Assembly (NCBI RefSeq): GCF_025698545.1
Contig: NC_068571.1
Location: 51,059,733 to 51,123,732 of the forward strand
Source of the DNA: Gossypium raimondii
Lineage: Eukaryota; Streptophyta; Magnoliopsida; Malvales; Malvaceae
Length of the DNA stretch: 64,000 nt
Direction: 5' to 3'
Positions 28,501 to 41,880 of the stretch are shown here, piece after piece. The notes under the pieces were generated by a model that searched no databases, was not told the origin of the DNA, and was given only the letters and a program-made list of their open reading frames with translations. Made by a program: the position numbers and the translations under genes. Position 1 is the stretch's first letter. Each line of letters starts with the position of its first letter.

Positions 28501-29730
28501 GTTGTCCCTACTTTTGCTAGCCTTAATGGTCCATCATTAGAGTCTCTGTAACCACGGACCTGGATAAGGTTCAAATCTTGTTTCATTGTACAAGAATAAA
28601 AGATAAAAAGAAAGATATCAATATGCTGAAAATTAATATGGAGAAGATATGAGTTCACCTACCACCCCCATGGTGTAGGGAGCATCAGCCTGGGTCATTG
28701 CTCTGTTAACAGCAGCTACAAAGTTCGGTTCAATAACTCTAAGTGGAAGTGTGGCCTCGGGGAACAGGACTACCCCTGGTAAATATTATAAAGAAAGGGT
28801 TTAAATTCTTTAATATGTTAATACAAATATGAAGATGAAAACATCCAGAGACTAATATGAAACCACGTGATCCAAAAACTGACCATCAGAGACCGGTAAA
28901 TAAATCAGACTTGTGTACAACGTTTCTGAAGCCACTCTAACAAGTGGCATACAAGTCAAAAGTTCAATAAATAAGTCAAACATCTAATGCTCCTAAAGTT
29001 CTTTGATTTTACTAACAAACAATAACACACAAACCATGATGAATCAATACCCTCCAGAACCAAAATTTATGAACATGTACAATCACAAACTCGGAAACAA
29101 AAAATACATTGCATACGAGTATAAATACCTTCAAGATAGAACAAAGGAAGGTTCAAAACGGCACCGCCGTCCCAAAAAGCAGATCTGTGTCGCGTATCAT
29201 CAACCTCTGCCATGCGAGTTTGATAAAGTAAATCTCAAACTGTTCAGATAAGATAAGACTAACCAAAAAACTTAATGCTGATAAGTATAGATTATATATA
29301 ATTACCGCCGAGATATGAATGTAAGGAAGTCAAGTGGGTATTGAAAGTAAAGTGATCAGGTGAAACAACGCCACTGCAATATAGAACAACGAAGTTACAA
29401 ACTATTATAAACCGCAGCAATCGGATGAATAAATTATTGATTTCAACTACCGCTTTTCAACACTGAGTGCTTGAAATTTTAAATAAAAAAGAACCAAAAA
29501 GAAAAAGAAATCGAAATGTCAACAACAATAATCCTAAATTTAACGATGAAAAAGAAACCGAACCAAAATGTGGAAGAGAAAGGAAAATTGTAAAATGATT
29601 AGGGTAATTACGTGGCATCGCGATCATCGTCGGAGGATTCGAGAAGACTTTCGACTTCTTCGATCTGTAACTCTTCGTCGTCGAGCTCCAGAATCTGTTG
29701 GATCTGTCGCCTCTCAACTTCGTCTTCCAT
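25546..29730 (-). CDS. CRBN: Plant cereblon (LON-like plus CULT domain)
   Basis: Ten exons from the ATG at 29730: 29730–29612, 29373–29306, 29206–29129, 28775–28663, 28559–28494, 28069–27968, 27868–27340, 26865–26660, 26540–26377, 25681–25546 (TAG); 526 codons. In animals cereblon is the substrate receptor of the CUL4–DDB1 ubiquitin ligase and binds thalidomide-type drugs; the plant protein is presumed to act similarly. Seen here: an acidic N-terminus; a LON-protease-type N-terminal domain from about residue 88 (LPLFYLEGVVLFPEATLPLRV); a Ser/Asp/Glu-rich insert from about residue 215; and a CULT domain from about 420 to the end. The CULT zinc ligands are CKIC and CASC (Cys490, Cys493), and the three cage tryptophans are Trp479 and Trp485 in SWFPGYAW and Trp499 in GWLFTA. 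There is no protease catalytic domain, so ‘Lon protease’ would be a misnomer. Confidence 0.93.
25725..25920 (+). repeat. Degenerate repeat in the last cereblon intron
   Basis: The stretch is rich in short recurring words such as GTTTGG, TTCAGGT, GGATTCAG and GAGTTCAGG, unlike the surrounding intron. This is the usual look of a decayed ‘gggtttgggtc’-type dispersed repeat. It gives small ORFs that are not genes. Confidence 0.4.
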
Positions 29731-30990
29731 TTTCTTCTTTGGAGTGTTCCAGTTTTTTTTTCCCTTTAGGGTTATGTTCCAAAATGAAAGATTTAGGAAT
29801 TATGGTTGTTTTATTTTGCCCCGCGCCATTTGGCAAAATGAAGTCCTTGCGTTTCATGAACGAAGTTTCACTTACCACTTAAACAAATTAGGAAAATTAT
29901 CCCAAAAGTCATTCACCTAATAGTAAATTTACATATTAATCACTCAATGTCAAAAAATTACAAATTAATCACTGATCTATTTGAGAGTTTTAAAGTTTTA
30001 GGGATCTTTATTCATAGTTGTATTTTGGCCATCATTCCACTCCTACTCCGAAGAAAATATACATCAAACCAAAGCTTTTTTCTTCCTTATTCAATTTTAT
30101 AGCTTAAATTTTCATAAAATGATTTAAAACTCCGTTGATTTAAACTTAAATCCTAACAGAAAAGCTCTTCAATCTCCATCCACTATTGTCGAATGACCAA
30201 TGGACTTCGATATATTCCTCTTATCAGTATGCTTTTTTAATATTTTATCGGTTAAATCAATTGAATGCCACATATCACGGAGGCAACACACATTAAAAAA
30301 TCTCTTCTTTTTTTTCAATTTCTTCAATGATTGCGTGATAATGGTAAGATATTACACTAGTGTAGCACACTAGTTAGGCAACATAATTTTTTTTATACAA
30401 TACTTAAAATTATCCATGACCTTTTCCCAACTCTTAAATAGGAAGATAAACACACGTCAAACGTCCGAATCCACATTCTCCTACATTAAAAACATCGATA
30501 TCAACTGAGCTAAAATTTAGTTGGCATTTTAATAAATACTATTGAACCAATATTGTTCTAAAAATAATATTATCATTTTTATATTATTTTAATAAAAATC
30601 CCCTAATCAAAAATTTTCACATTCTCTCATACTCAAATATTATTTTAATAAGATTGAATCAACTGAAAACGACTATTCTAATGGTTCAACCAATTCAATA
30701 TAATCATATTTTGTAAAATTTTAAATAAAAACTAAATTTGAAAAACGAAAAACCTATGGTAAAATCGATTTTGTCTATATTTTAGATTAAAAATAATGAG
30801 CTCGAACTCATTAAACCCAGAATTTGGAATTTTCCCCCAGTCGTCCAAGCCCATTAATGAAAACTCATTATAAATTTCGTAGGGTTTCACAAAATTAAAA
30901 CAAAGATAGAGTAGCAGACCTTTTAAGTTCCTTTAGATCATGTTTTGATTTGCCCTTTTTCTTAAATAAATTTAAATTTGTTAATCAAGT
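29731..30990. other. Cereblon upstream region and AT-rich spacer
   Basis: The first 150 bases hold the cereblon leader and promoter. Further on is AT-rich DNA. A stretch at about 30,400–30,540 (CTTTTCCCAACTCTTAAATAG… and ACATTAAAAACATCGATATC) is recognisably related to 34,970–35,090, so both belong to one degenerate dispersed repeat. No coding signal was found. Confidence 0.5.
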
Positions 30991-30999
30991 TTTAGCTTG

Positions 31000-31362
31000 G
31001 CGGTGACTAGACTATGCATGTTGGCTTAAAATTTGAGAGAATTTAGACAAAATGAGTTTAAATAAAAAAAAAGATTTATTTAAAATATAGTCCAGGCTTG
31101 AGCTTGAACATTCAAAACCCAAGCTCGGACCAGTCTATTTTTAAGTTTATAATATTTTATATTATGTAATTTATAACACATAAAAAAATAAATATATAAT
31201 ATTATTCTAATGTAAACATTAAAATAATGTTAAGGTGACTATATAAAAAATTTAAATAAATAAATAAAAATTTATTTTAAGCTTATATTTTGCATCAGGC
31301 TAAACTTTGACAAGTATAAAGTATGTTAATATCATATTTAAGCCCAACCCATGAACACCTCT
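31000..31362. repeat. Dispersed repeat, ‘…CCATGAACACCTCT’ family, copy 1
   Basis: It shares with 33681–34194 the words AATATTTTATATTATG, AATGTAAACATTAAAATAA, TGACTATATAAAAAATTT and the terminal CATGAACACCTCT. The 5' boundary is vague. The ‘gcccgacc…atgaacacctc’ ends resemble hAT-type non-autonomous elements common in dicots. Confidence 0.65.
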
Positions 31363-32899
31363 GATAGGCCCATTATTACGGCAGGAGCCATGAAGATGTA
31401 AGTTTGAGCGCATTTAAACGTATTATCCTTCTAATTTAAGGGCTGTGGACATAGGTAAAAGTAGACATTGTATAAAAAAACAACAAAATTAAATTTTATG
31501 ATATATTTTATTTGAAAGCAATAATTTTAAAATTTTAAATCAAAATAAAATTGAACTTAAAAACTAGTATGATATCCACGTGAATCATTATCTCAACTCG
31601 TAAATGATTATATATGTTGCTAAATCCATTAATTTTAGAGAAAATATTCAGTATATTATCAATGGAATTTAAAAATTTACAAATAAAATTGGATTGATGA
31701 CAAGTGTATATAATATATAGTAAAAAATTAATATATATAAGAAAATAGGACATGTGACAAATTTATAACACCGCTTGTAAAATTAAAAGAGTACGCTACC
31801 AATTTACCAAATACTCATTCATTAATTTTAACTTCTTATGTGTTAATTTTCATGAATTAAAGTCTTTTATAATTAATATTTTCATTTTGATTGAAAAATA
31901 ACTTAATTACATATATTTGTAGAATAATTTATATTTGAGGGTAATTTACATCTTAGATTAATTTAAGAGTAATTAATTGATACATCAGTGCAATTTTAGA
32001 CTCACAAGCGAGTTGAAGGTGTGAAAAGTGACATATTTATTTATATAATTTTTTTACTACATCATATAATACAATTGTCAAACATTTAACCCGTTTATGG
32101 AATCTAAAAGGTTCCACCGATAATATATCAAACTTTTTTCCTTAATTTAACCAATTTACATCATTCAACTTTAATTATTAATAAAAACAACTCGTTTATA
32201 GTAGGCATAAATATCAAATTTACACATAAACTTTGACTAAATGTGCAATTTGATACATGAATTTTAATTTGATGCAATTATACACATGAAACTTTAAATT
32301 GGTTAATTGCACACATAAAATTTTGATTTTGGTTCAACTATACACAGTTTCAAAAATAACTACATTCATTTATTTTTATGGTTGATAAATATAATTATTT
32401 GTATATACAATACATAAATATATAGTGATGTTGCATCGATAACTATACTGATGATTTGTATAAACTAAATAAAAAATTATATTTCATGTATATAATTATA
32501 CAAAACCTAAATACATATATCACATTATATATTTAATCAATGTTTATCCTTTTATATAATGTCAACAACATAATATTTAATTGCCATTTTAGATAAAATT
32601 TTAAAGCTTATATCAAACCTGTAGACTTGGGCTGAACAGTCCACTCCAACGATTGGGCTTGAATAAAAGTTTCTATTTTCACATCCGTTTGGTCACTCGG
32701 TCAACTCAATTTAACAAATAATAAAATAATTTTAATTTTTAAATTTAATTATAAATTTATGAAACGAAGAAATTTATATTATATGAGTTTTTATTTATAT
32801 TAGCAAGGTAATTGCATAAATATACATCATGACTATACTCTATACTTATATAATGTATGTGTTTAATTGAGTCGGTGTCACGTATAATCGGATTTTTAC
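31363..32899. other. AT-rich spacer with periodic repeat words
   Basis: There is no gene. At about 32,215–32,350 a word of the type ‘tgcaatttgatacatgaa(c)tttt’ recurs three to four times with variation, a degenerate tandem repeat. The rest is AT-rich and unremarkable. Confidence 0.5.
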
Positions 32900-33102
32900 T
32901 CTTTTGTTAAATTTATCAAAACATCCTTACTTTAACAAATCAATAAATATTAATTCAATGGTATTTTTCATTTTATATAAAATTAAGAAAAAGATGAACT
33001 CAAAACACCAAACATTAACTTTCACCACTTTACCATTACCTACCATTTCAACGAAAGTAATATTTAGTTTTACGCCAACTCTTAATAAATATATGGATAA
33101 TT

Positions 33103-33360
33103 ACTTGGCACATGTACTTTAAAAAGTGATAATGTCACATTTAGTATCTATACATTCATAAAATGTTCAATGTGGTACATGTACTTTGAAAATATTCAAT
33201 GTGATATTTTTATTATGGTACCTATACTTTCATAAAGTATCCAATGTGGTACATATACTTTGAAAATATCTAATGTGGTATATGAACTATCAACATGTGT
33301 TTTATTATGGTATTTGATGGTAACACCGTTAACAAATTGTTAAACCAACTAATGGAAATT
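33103..33360 (+). repeat. ‘Ggtacatgtactttgaaaat’ repeat, forward copy
   Basis: Short units of the form (A)ATGTGGTACATGTACTTTGA recur about five times with variation, followed by TGTTTTATTATGGTATTTGATG and a ‘gttaacaaattgttaa’ end. An inverted relative lies at 41690–41880. Confidence 0.7.
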
Positions 33361-33680
33361 TGACACGTAAAATTTTATTTTTCCAAATCATCAAGTATAA
33401 ATAGAGAAACATAACATTATATGAAAAACTAAATAAAAAAACAATTATTAAAATATCTAGAGATTGAATAATAAAAATATTATTTAAAAATCAATTAAAA
33501 ATTATTTCAAATAAAAAAACTCTTTAAGAAAATGATAATTTAATTAAACGGAGAAGATACATTATTTGAATGGAAAGCTCTTAATTGGCAGCATGGTATA
33601 ATAATAAGAAATTTCCGTTATTTGTGATGGTTCACAAGCTTTCTAAAAGGGATAATATAAATTTCACATACTGGATTTTT

Positions 33681-34194
33681 AGAGCTGTTCGGGTTACCCC
33701 TTAAGGTCTAAAGGATCGAATTTGGGAGGGTTTGGATAAAAATATTAAGTCTGAAAATATGTTTGGACAAAAAATCTCGGTCTATTTAAAATAAGGGTCA
33801 AAACTAAGTCTGACCCGACCTGTATTTAAAATTATAATACTTTATATTATGTTATTTTTATACATTATGTAATTTAGAACACATTTAAAAATAAACCTAT
33901 ACTAAATATATAATACTACTCTAATGCAAACATTAAAATAAAGTTAAGATGACTATATAAAAAATTTAAATAAATAAAAAATTATTAAATATTAAAATAA
34001 TATAATATAAATATTTAAAAAATTAAAAAATAATATAGGTGGGGCCTAAATTGGACTTAAATTAGTCTTTTGCAAATATGGACAGATTTGAGCAAAATTT
34101 TAAGCTCATATTTCGGGTCGAGCCAGGCTTGAGCAAGTAAAAAGTATATTAACATCATGCTTAGGCCCGACCTAACTCGACCATGAACACCTCT
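33681..34194. repeat. Dispersed repeat, ‘…CCATGAACACCTCT’ family, copy 2
   Basis: The left end AGAGCTGTTCGGGTT and the right end (reverse complement AGAGGTGTTCATGGTCG) form an imperfect inverted repeat. GC-rich ends (GACCCGACC, GGGTCGAGCC, GGCCCGACC) surround an AT-rich core. It is homologous to 31000–31362. A non-autonomous hAT-like element is likely, but no clean target duplication was found. Confidence 0.65.
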
Positions 34195-37100
34195 AATTTT
34201 ATTAAAAAGTTATTTATTTGATTTTTTTGCCTCTTTTAGCCTTTAAACTTACATTATCAAATTATCTAAAATGGTTAATGTCAGTTAATTTTGCTAACAC
34301 GATATTTGTGTATACCACATTAGCAATTATTTATTTATTTAACAATTTTATACTTTTTAATAATGTTTAATTTTCAAATATGTTTTGAATTTTTAAAATT
34401 TAGAAAACTACTTAATAAAACAATACGAGATTAAAAATAAAAAATTAAGTAAAAACTTTTTTTATAAAATTAAAAATAATCATTATGCGAAATTTATATT
34501 AGAAAAAAAAACCATATGAATTATCACATAATGGAAGTTTCTAATTATTTACCATTCTGGTAAGGCCGATAGTAACTATACAACAATAGACAATGCAATT
34601 AATAAGAAGAAAACAAAGAATGGAGTCAATGAGACAGGTCCGGCATCGCAGAGGACTGACATCATCACGTTTTCACTTACGAGCAAACCGACGAAACAAA
34701 GAGAATTATTTTCATTAAAATATCATATTAAAATCAAATATCTACTCTCTTTCACATGTAATTCGTTTTTTTTGTGGTTGGGCCATGTTATTAGCCCCAT
34801 ACCACTATTTGCCTGGAATCTCTTTCTAACCTATTTTATCCTGATTTTTAATTTATTTATTTATATTAAATTATTGTTAAAAATTTTTAAAATTTAAAAA
34901 TATATATATATTTGACAATTTCATTATATATTGCGATCATATCTGTTATATTTGGCACGATGCCTAGAATTATCTATAGCCTCTCCTAACTCATAAATAG
35001 AAGGATAATACCTTTCAGCGCCCTTAAACCTACTTCTTCCTGCATTAACAACAATGCCCACCAATCGAATTAAGATTTAATGGATAAAATTAAAATATAT
35101 TTTAAATATATGTACATTTTATATTTTATATTTATTTTCGAAAGAATGTTTTTTTTTTTTTTTTACTTTTTAGAATCATAACATTTTACCTTAAAATACT
35201 TGCAAATTCATACAGTCAGACGGTTCCTATTTCACATTTTAATTTAAAGTTTAAAAAATTACCTCTGTTAAATTTTAGTTCTGCCCTAAACTTTAGGCTT
35301 GAATTGAAATACGAAATGCGAACGACGGTGAACAGAAATTTTGGTTGCTGTTGTGAAGTATGAACGACGGTGGATTTGGGGGATGGCGGTGAAGGACCCA
35401 GGGTGTTGTTGAAAAAAAGAGAGAAGCTTTCTTAATTTAAAATTTTAAATATTTTAATTTGAAGTTTGTATAGTTATTTTATACTAATATTTTAATTTGA
35501 TTTAATATGGAGTAAATAATACATTTTTGAATTTTTGAAATTTTTATAATTTCATATATTTTAAATTCATTTAAAATGTTTTTAATTTTAAAGAGTTTTT
35601 AAATTTTCACAATTTTATATATTTTTATTGGAAATGTGAAAAACTTTTCATTTTAAAATGGTTCTGTGATTGTTTATGTACTTTCAATTAGTAAGAATTA
35701 ATCTGACCAAAAATATATATAAATTTTGTGTGCTAAAAGAGTTATTTTATATTTTTCTTATAACAGCCACATCACCAAATATAATGGCAAAATTGATAGA
35801 GGGATCAATATTTTTAAATAAAAATATATAGGACTAAACCCTAAACCCTTAAAACTAAAATATAAGGACTAAAATTTAAATTTTAGAAGAGCACATGGAC
35901 CTTTGGCATATTTAAGCCTTTTAAAAAAGTGTATGAAAAATAATTAAAATTAAATAACTTGGATGTTTAGTATATAGAAATAATAATTCTTAATTATTTT
36001 AATTTGAATTGATATAAAGTTTTTATCATTATTTAAAAATATATTTTATACTGATATTTTATATATTTTGTAATTAATTTTATTTTTAAAAAGTTGTTCA
36101 AATTTGATTTAATATGGACTGAATGAATATCTTAAAGTTTAGAGAGACTTTATTATCGGTCATGAAATAAATAACAGATTTTTGAATTTCTAGAAGATTT
36201 TATATTTCCATGTTTTTAAAAATTATTTAAAAACATTTTTTAATCTCAATGCATTTTAATTTTTCACAATTTATATATATATTTGAAAATATGAAGGAAA
36301 ATTTAATTTTAAAACATTTTTATAATTGTATATATACTTTTAAAGAGTAAATGTTAAATTGACAAACAACTGTTGAAGATTAAAAGAGTTGTTTTACTTT
36401 TTTTATATAACAGTCGCATCATTCATTTTAACTTAGAAAATACTCTCTAAAGGTTAATTTAGCTTAATTAAAATAGGTAAAAATTCATTTAGGATTTGAT
36501 TAAGACTTAACTAAGTTAAGTTTGGTAATTTGACAATTGGGGTTTCGAGAATTGTTTATTATTAGAAGTAAATTTATTCTTGTATCGCGATATTTTAGCT
36601 TTAAATTTTACAATAATTTAAATTTTAATTTACCTTTAAAATAATAATAATTTAATTCAATATTTCTAAATCAATAGATATACATATCGATACAATAATA
36701 AAATTACATTTTAACCTTAATAAAAATATATATAAGAAAAAAAAATGTCTTTTACCGATTGTTTTGCCTCCACCTTCATCGAATCAATCCTACACAAGTA
36801 AAAGTAAGGGTGTTCATGGTTTGGTTAAAATCAAATTAACTGGTCGAATCGATCTAATTCGGTTAATTGGTCGGTCGGAGGTCGATTAATTCAGTTCAAA
36901 ATCGGATAATTAACCAAAAAAAATAATATATTACATATAATTGTTAACTTTTTGTCTGGTTATTAACTTTCAATAGTGTTATATAGTGTTTCTAATGTCT
37001 TATTTGTTGTTTTCACCTCTATTTAAAGTTTTTGAACTATCTAAAAAATGAACAAAAAACATATAACCGAACTAATCGAATATTTAAGTTCAATTAATAT

Positions 37101-39079
37101 ATTCGGAAAATTTTCAATTTAATTAATAATTAAATATTTTTATATTGTAAATAATTCGATTAATAATAATTTATTTTGAGTATTAATCGGCAAAAGAGAA
37201 GAGAACTCTGACTTTGCTTTGTGCATATACTAACATTTTGATTCAAATCCATGTAACAAACCTAATCAAAATCTTTGACTATGGTTTTAATTATATATAT
37301 TAACTTGGTTTGAAACTTGCAGGTTCTCTAAAGTCATCAAATCACCACCGCCTGAAAAGATGGAAAATACAGAAAGCTAACATGATTTGGATGTTGCTCT
37401 TTATAATTATTAATCTGATGTATAACAAAAATTGATCCTCATTAGTGAAAATGCAAATGGTTTTCTATATAAAGTCTAAATTGCTCATAATTTTTTTTTA
37501 TTTTTAAAGTAGAAAATAGTACACGTTTAAATAATTTAAACCCACATCTTTTAAATTATGATAACAATAAAGATGTTATCCAAATGAAGATTTAGTTAAC
37601 CATGATTTTAATTTAATTATTACACAAGAGTTTTACTGGAACAGGTTTTTAAATAACCCTTTTAACTAAATTAATGTTAAGTTAATCTGTAAAGATAGGA
37701 GCGAAAACCCCTTACCCCTAAAGCCTGCCCCAATCCGTGAACAAAAACTATGCGACGTCGGTTTTTAATTGTAACTCATTTATTTTATATTAACTAGAGA
37801 AAATAAAATAGAAAGGAAAGAAATTAAATTAACTCATTATATTGTTATTTCATTAAAAAACCAAAAAGAGTTGCAACTTTTTAATAAAAAAATTGATTTA
37901 TGAATAAAGGAAAATTCACTTGTTTTATAAAAAGAAAATGAGTTACAATTAGAAAACGTGGAGACATAAAGAGTGCAGAGGATTTTCGTTCGTATAAATA
38001 AATATTTTAATTAGTCGGTATAGATAAATATTAAAATAGTATAAACAAAAAAAAACTATTAATAAAATTTAAAAGGTAAACTTATCATTTAAAACGTTTT
38101 CCACAAAATATCCCTTCAATCCATTCAACAATTTAACACCTTATTAATGTATAAAAATATTTTTTATCAAAATCAAGAAATCTATTATCGATGGAAATAA
38201 TTAATTTATTTATCATGAATTTTTCCGAAAATATATGATCGACTATAAATATATTTATTCGATTCGTATTAAATACTTATTTTATTTCTATTTTTGAGTT
38301 CAGTGAACCGGAAGTACTGTAAATTCATGCATTCCCCTTGCTTTATGATTATCCATTTGCAGTCCTTGTATTATTTTGAATTTTGTTAAAATATATTAAA
38401 AACGGGTCAAAGAAAAAATATTATTAAAATTATATTTATAACAATTAAATTATAAACAAGAGTGATAAAGATTTTATAGAAAAGTTTTTTAGGTTCCAAT
38501 ACAATTTTAGATATTTTCTTTAGTTGTTTTATTTTAAATATTTTATATAAAAATAATAAAAAACGAAAATACCATTAAATTAGTATTTATTACTTTGATT
38601 CAAAATGATTTTTAAATAATTTTCTGATTAGAGAATTAATGTAGATTAGAGAATTATTGCGTATTCCTTTGAAGTTTATATATATTTTTCTCATGTTTTC
38701 AACATTTGCATCCACTTTCCAGAAAAGGTGGTCCATGGCATCTAGATTTAAACAAAAGGCTTATAATTTTTAACTTTGAAAAACTCGAATTAATTTAATA
38801 TTATTGTTACGGTTTAAAATCCTTTAATTAGATTAATAATTATTATTTTATTTGATGTAATATAGTGATAGGCTTGAATATTGAAAACGATATTAAAAAT
38901 AATAATACTGAACTCTAAATATGAATAGTAAACTGAACATGGATGTCAAGAAAAATATAGTGAAAGGTAATTCTATTGTTCTAAATTTAGTATGGTTTTC
39001 ACCCACACTTCATGTTGGATTAATTATTTAAATTTTGACTAAATTATAGTGTAAAAATTTAAATGTTACAATTTACTTA
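34195..39079. other. AT-rich spacer, no gene
   Basis: About 4.9 kb without a believable reading frame. It contains the relative of the 30.4-kb repeat at 34,970–35,090, and a ‘gggtgttcatggtttggttaa…aaccgaactaatcgaa’ repeat at about 36,808–37,195, with GC-richer ends around an AT core. A small less AT-rich patch lies at about 35,290–35,425. None of these encodes anything I recognise. Confidence 0.5.
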
Positions 39080-39425
39080 AAGTTTTTGTACTTTTCAGAT
39101 ATTTGAAATTTAATCTTCATACTTTTATTTTAGAAATTTAATTTTATTTGTTAACACTGTTAGAATTTTTGTGTTGGTGTGGTATTTTGAAAAAAAAACT
39201 TAGTGTCTATGTAACAAAAATAGCATTATAACGAACCTGAATTTAATAAAAAATTTAACGATGCTAACAATTCTTAAAAGTTCATATAATAATTTTAATT
39301 AGAATAGAATATTTAGACTAACTAATGACATTATAAAAGTTAAGGTATCAAATCTGTCAAAATTAAAGTATATAAATTAAATCTCAAATTTTAGCGAAAT
39401 ATAAGGATCAAATTAAAAATTAACT
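39080..39425. repeat. MITE-like repeat, family of 42.3 and 51.95 kb, diverged copy
   Basis: It shares with the other two copies an ordered series of words: TTTTTGTACTTTTCAGATATTTGAAATTTAAT, GTTAACACTGTTA, and ATTATAACGAACCTGAATTT. The ends are too eroded to place exactly. Confidence 0.6.
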
Positions 39426-39516
39426 ATTCTTATTATCTAAAAGGTAGAGGGATTATAATTGACATTTACCCATATGTTCTCATGTCAAAAAAAAAAAACA
39501 ATGCTCACTTGAAAAG

Positions 39517-40105
39517 TGGGACGGTTTGGGTAAAAATATAGGATCAAAAAATGAGCTTGGAAAAGAAACGAGGCTCATTTTTAAGCGGGTCAAGCCTCGG
39601 GTAAACTTTTTTTGGCCCGAGTCCTACTCGAATTTGCAAAAAAAAAATGTTACTTTTTGCTACTGTTGCTTGTTTTCACTATTTTTATTGTTGTTTTGTC
39701 ACTGTTTTGGTGTCGTTTTGCTATTATATTGCTATTATTTTATTTTATTATTTGAATATTGTATAACTCTTGTTTTATTGTTAATTTTGTTACTATTTTA
39801 GAGGTATTTGTTTGTTAAGTTGCACCTATCTTAGTGTTATTTAAGTATAAATTATTTTTTTAAATTTATTTTCAATTTATTGAGAAACATTTACTTTAAT
39901 GTTTTTAGTGTATTCGATTTTTTAAATTTTTTTAAATTTTTTTATATAAGTAATACGGGTACACCAAGCTTGATTTTTAACATTTTATCCGGACTAAACT
40001 TAAGTAAAATTTCAGGTCCATATTCCGACTCAAGTCCAAACCTAGAAAACAAGCCTAAAATTCTATTGAGGCCCGACTCAACTTATGGCTACTTCTAATT
40101 AAGAT
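39517..40105. repeat. ‘Gggtcaagcc…ggcccgac’ dispersed repeat
   Basis: GC-richer arms (GCGGGTCAAGCCTCGGG, GGCCCGAGTCC at the left; GAGGCCCGACTCAAC at the right) surround a T-rich core with low-complexity TTGTT/TATT words. The core yields hydrophobic, Leu/Phe-rich ORFs without coding character. It is similar in style to the repeats at 31.0 and 33.7 kb. Confidence 0.5.
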
Positions 40106-41689
40106 CTTCAGTTGTATAAATTAAGTAAAAAAAATAAAGCTACTCAACTATTATTTGTCAATGAAAAGAATAATACTTTTTGTCGCATTAATTAATGTAT
40201 ACATTTAGGAGTCAATAATAAAGATTAAGCAAAAAAATCGAAAAAAATACAATTACTAGTTACAACCATGGTTAATTTAAAAATAAATTAGAGATGCATT
40301 AAATTGATCAAACTTTTAGTATTGCATCCTTGCTTTATCATCATTTCTATTCCGATCAACTAAGAAATCATTGCAAAGAGCCGTAAAAGGCAGACAGCAT
40401 CAATGTTTCACAAAAAGTCAAGTCTCAAATAATCTATCTTCTTCATTCTCGTCATCTTAGATTATAATTTTACGATCACCGTGTTTTATTATAATAAAAA
40501 TTTTCGGAAACAATTTTCAATAACATTTTACATTGTTTTAATGGAAAACAAAATTAACAAAAATAAAAATTAGATTAAAACCAAAAAAAAAAACAAAAGA
40601 AAATCAATATTGTTAAAAGAGAGCCGCCACCAACGGATGCTGCCTCCAACAAAATAAAATTTTGATTTAAGAAAGTTGAATGCTAATATTCTTTTGCTAT
40701 ATAAAAAAGGAAATTTTATTTTCAACCACTGGATGCATGCAACAGCTATTAGATAGTAGCAAAGATGATTATGACTTCCTTTATCCAAAATAAATAAATA
40801 AATAAAACTTGTTGTCTTTATTAAAGAATGTTAGGAAGTTGAAACCATTGAAAGCAAGAAAAATTAATTTGAAAAGAAAGAGGATAATGAGAAAAACAAA
40901 ACGTAATATTTTGTTGGGAGTAGAGCCCGACGACAACAGACGACGCTTCAAAAATCTCTCTTAAAGAAGTCGACCCCTCAATAAATATATTAATTGCTAT
41001 TCTCATCAATTCGATCATAAAAACAAAAATTCAAACCATAATACATTCAAAATAGTGTTTATATCGACAAACAAAAGGGGTTGTAAAAAGTTGTGGATGA
41101 AGAGTTTCGCTCCATTCCTTTATTTTTTTTAATCCACTAATATTCAATGCATGTTTAATCACCCACCTTTCATAAATTGATATTTCCACGTTTGATAGAT
41201 AAGATAATTATTGTATTAAATTAGAGTGGCTCTTAACTCGTGGGTGGAATTTTTATTAAATGGGGTGAAAATTTATGTAAAAATTTATATATAAAAAAAT
41301 TACATAAAAATAAATTACGTTTTAGTTAAAATGGTAAAGGTAAATTATCAAATGCTATAATGTCTTAAGTTTAAATATCATCTTATCTAGCCGGTTGAGT
41401 ATTGACTCGATTCACATGAACAAATTGTCAATGCATGAGGACATGAAAGTAAAAATAAAAAGAAGTAAATACTAAACTTACATGAAAGCAAGTGTACTTT
41501 TGTGGATAATAAAAATATTATTTTAAATGGAAAATACTTTAGAGAATATGGCAATTTATTTAGAAGGAGAAGATGGCTTTTTTACTTATGGTTAATTTGT
41601 TTTAATTTATTTTTGTTTTATTTATTTTCACACAATCTTATATTATCCATTTAAACTTTGAAAAAATATATGTATCGAATTTTCATTGG
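40106..41689. other. AT-rich spacer, no gene
   Basis: No coding signal. Two 65–72 codon minus-strand frames (40570–40788 and 40821–41018) have no recognisable motif and are not called. Confidence 0.5.
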
Positions 41690-41880
41690 TTGGTAACATC
41701 AAGTATCATAATAAAATACATATTGATAGTTCAGTCAGATCGAACATTTTCTAAGTACAAATACCATGTTGGATATTGCATGAAAGTACATGTACCATAA
41801 TAAAATACATATGGATAATTTAAGTACCACATTGGATATTTTCAAAGTACAAGTACCATATTGAATATTTTATAAAAGTT
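41690..41880 (-). repeat. ‘Ggtacatgtactttgaaaat’ repeat, inverted copy
   Basis: The reverse complement reads in the same order as 33184–33330: TTTGAAAATATCCAATGTGG, TATTTTATTATGGTACATG, ending TATGATACTTGATGTTACC. The pair is therefore an 8.3-kb-spaced inverted repeat. Confidence 0.7.

Noticed and set aside
39526-39801. 91-codon ORF rich in Leu, Phe and Tyr
   Set aside because: It is a translation of the low-complexity core of a dispersed repeat.
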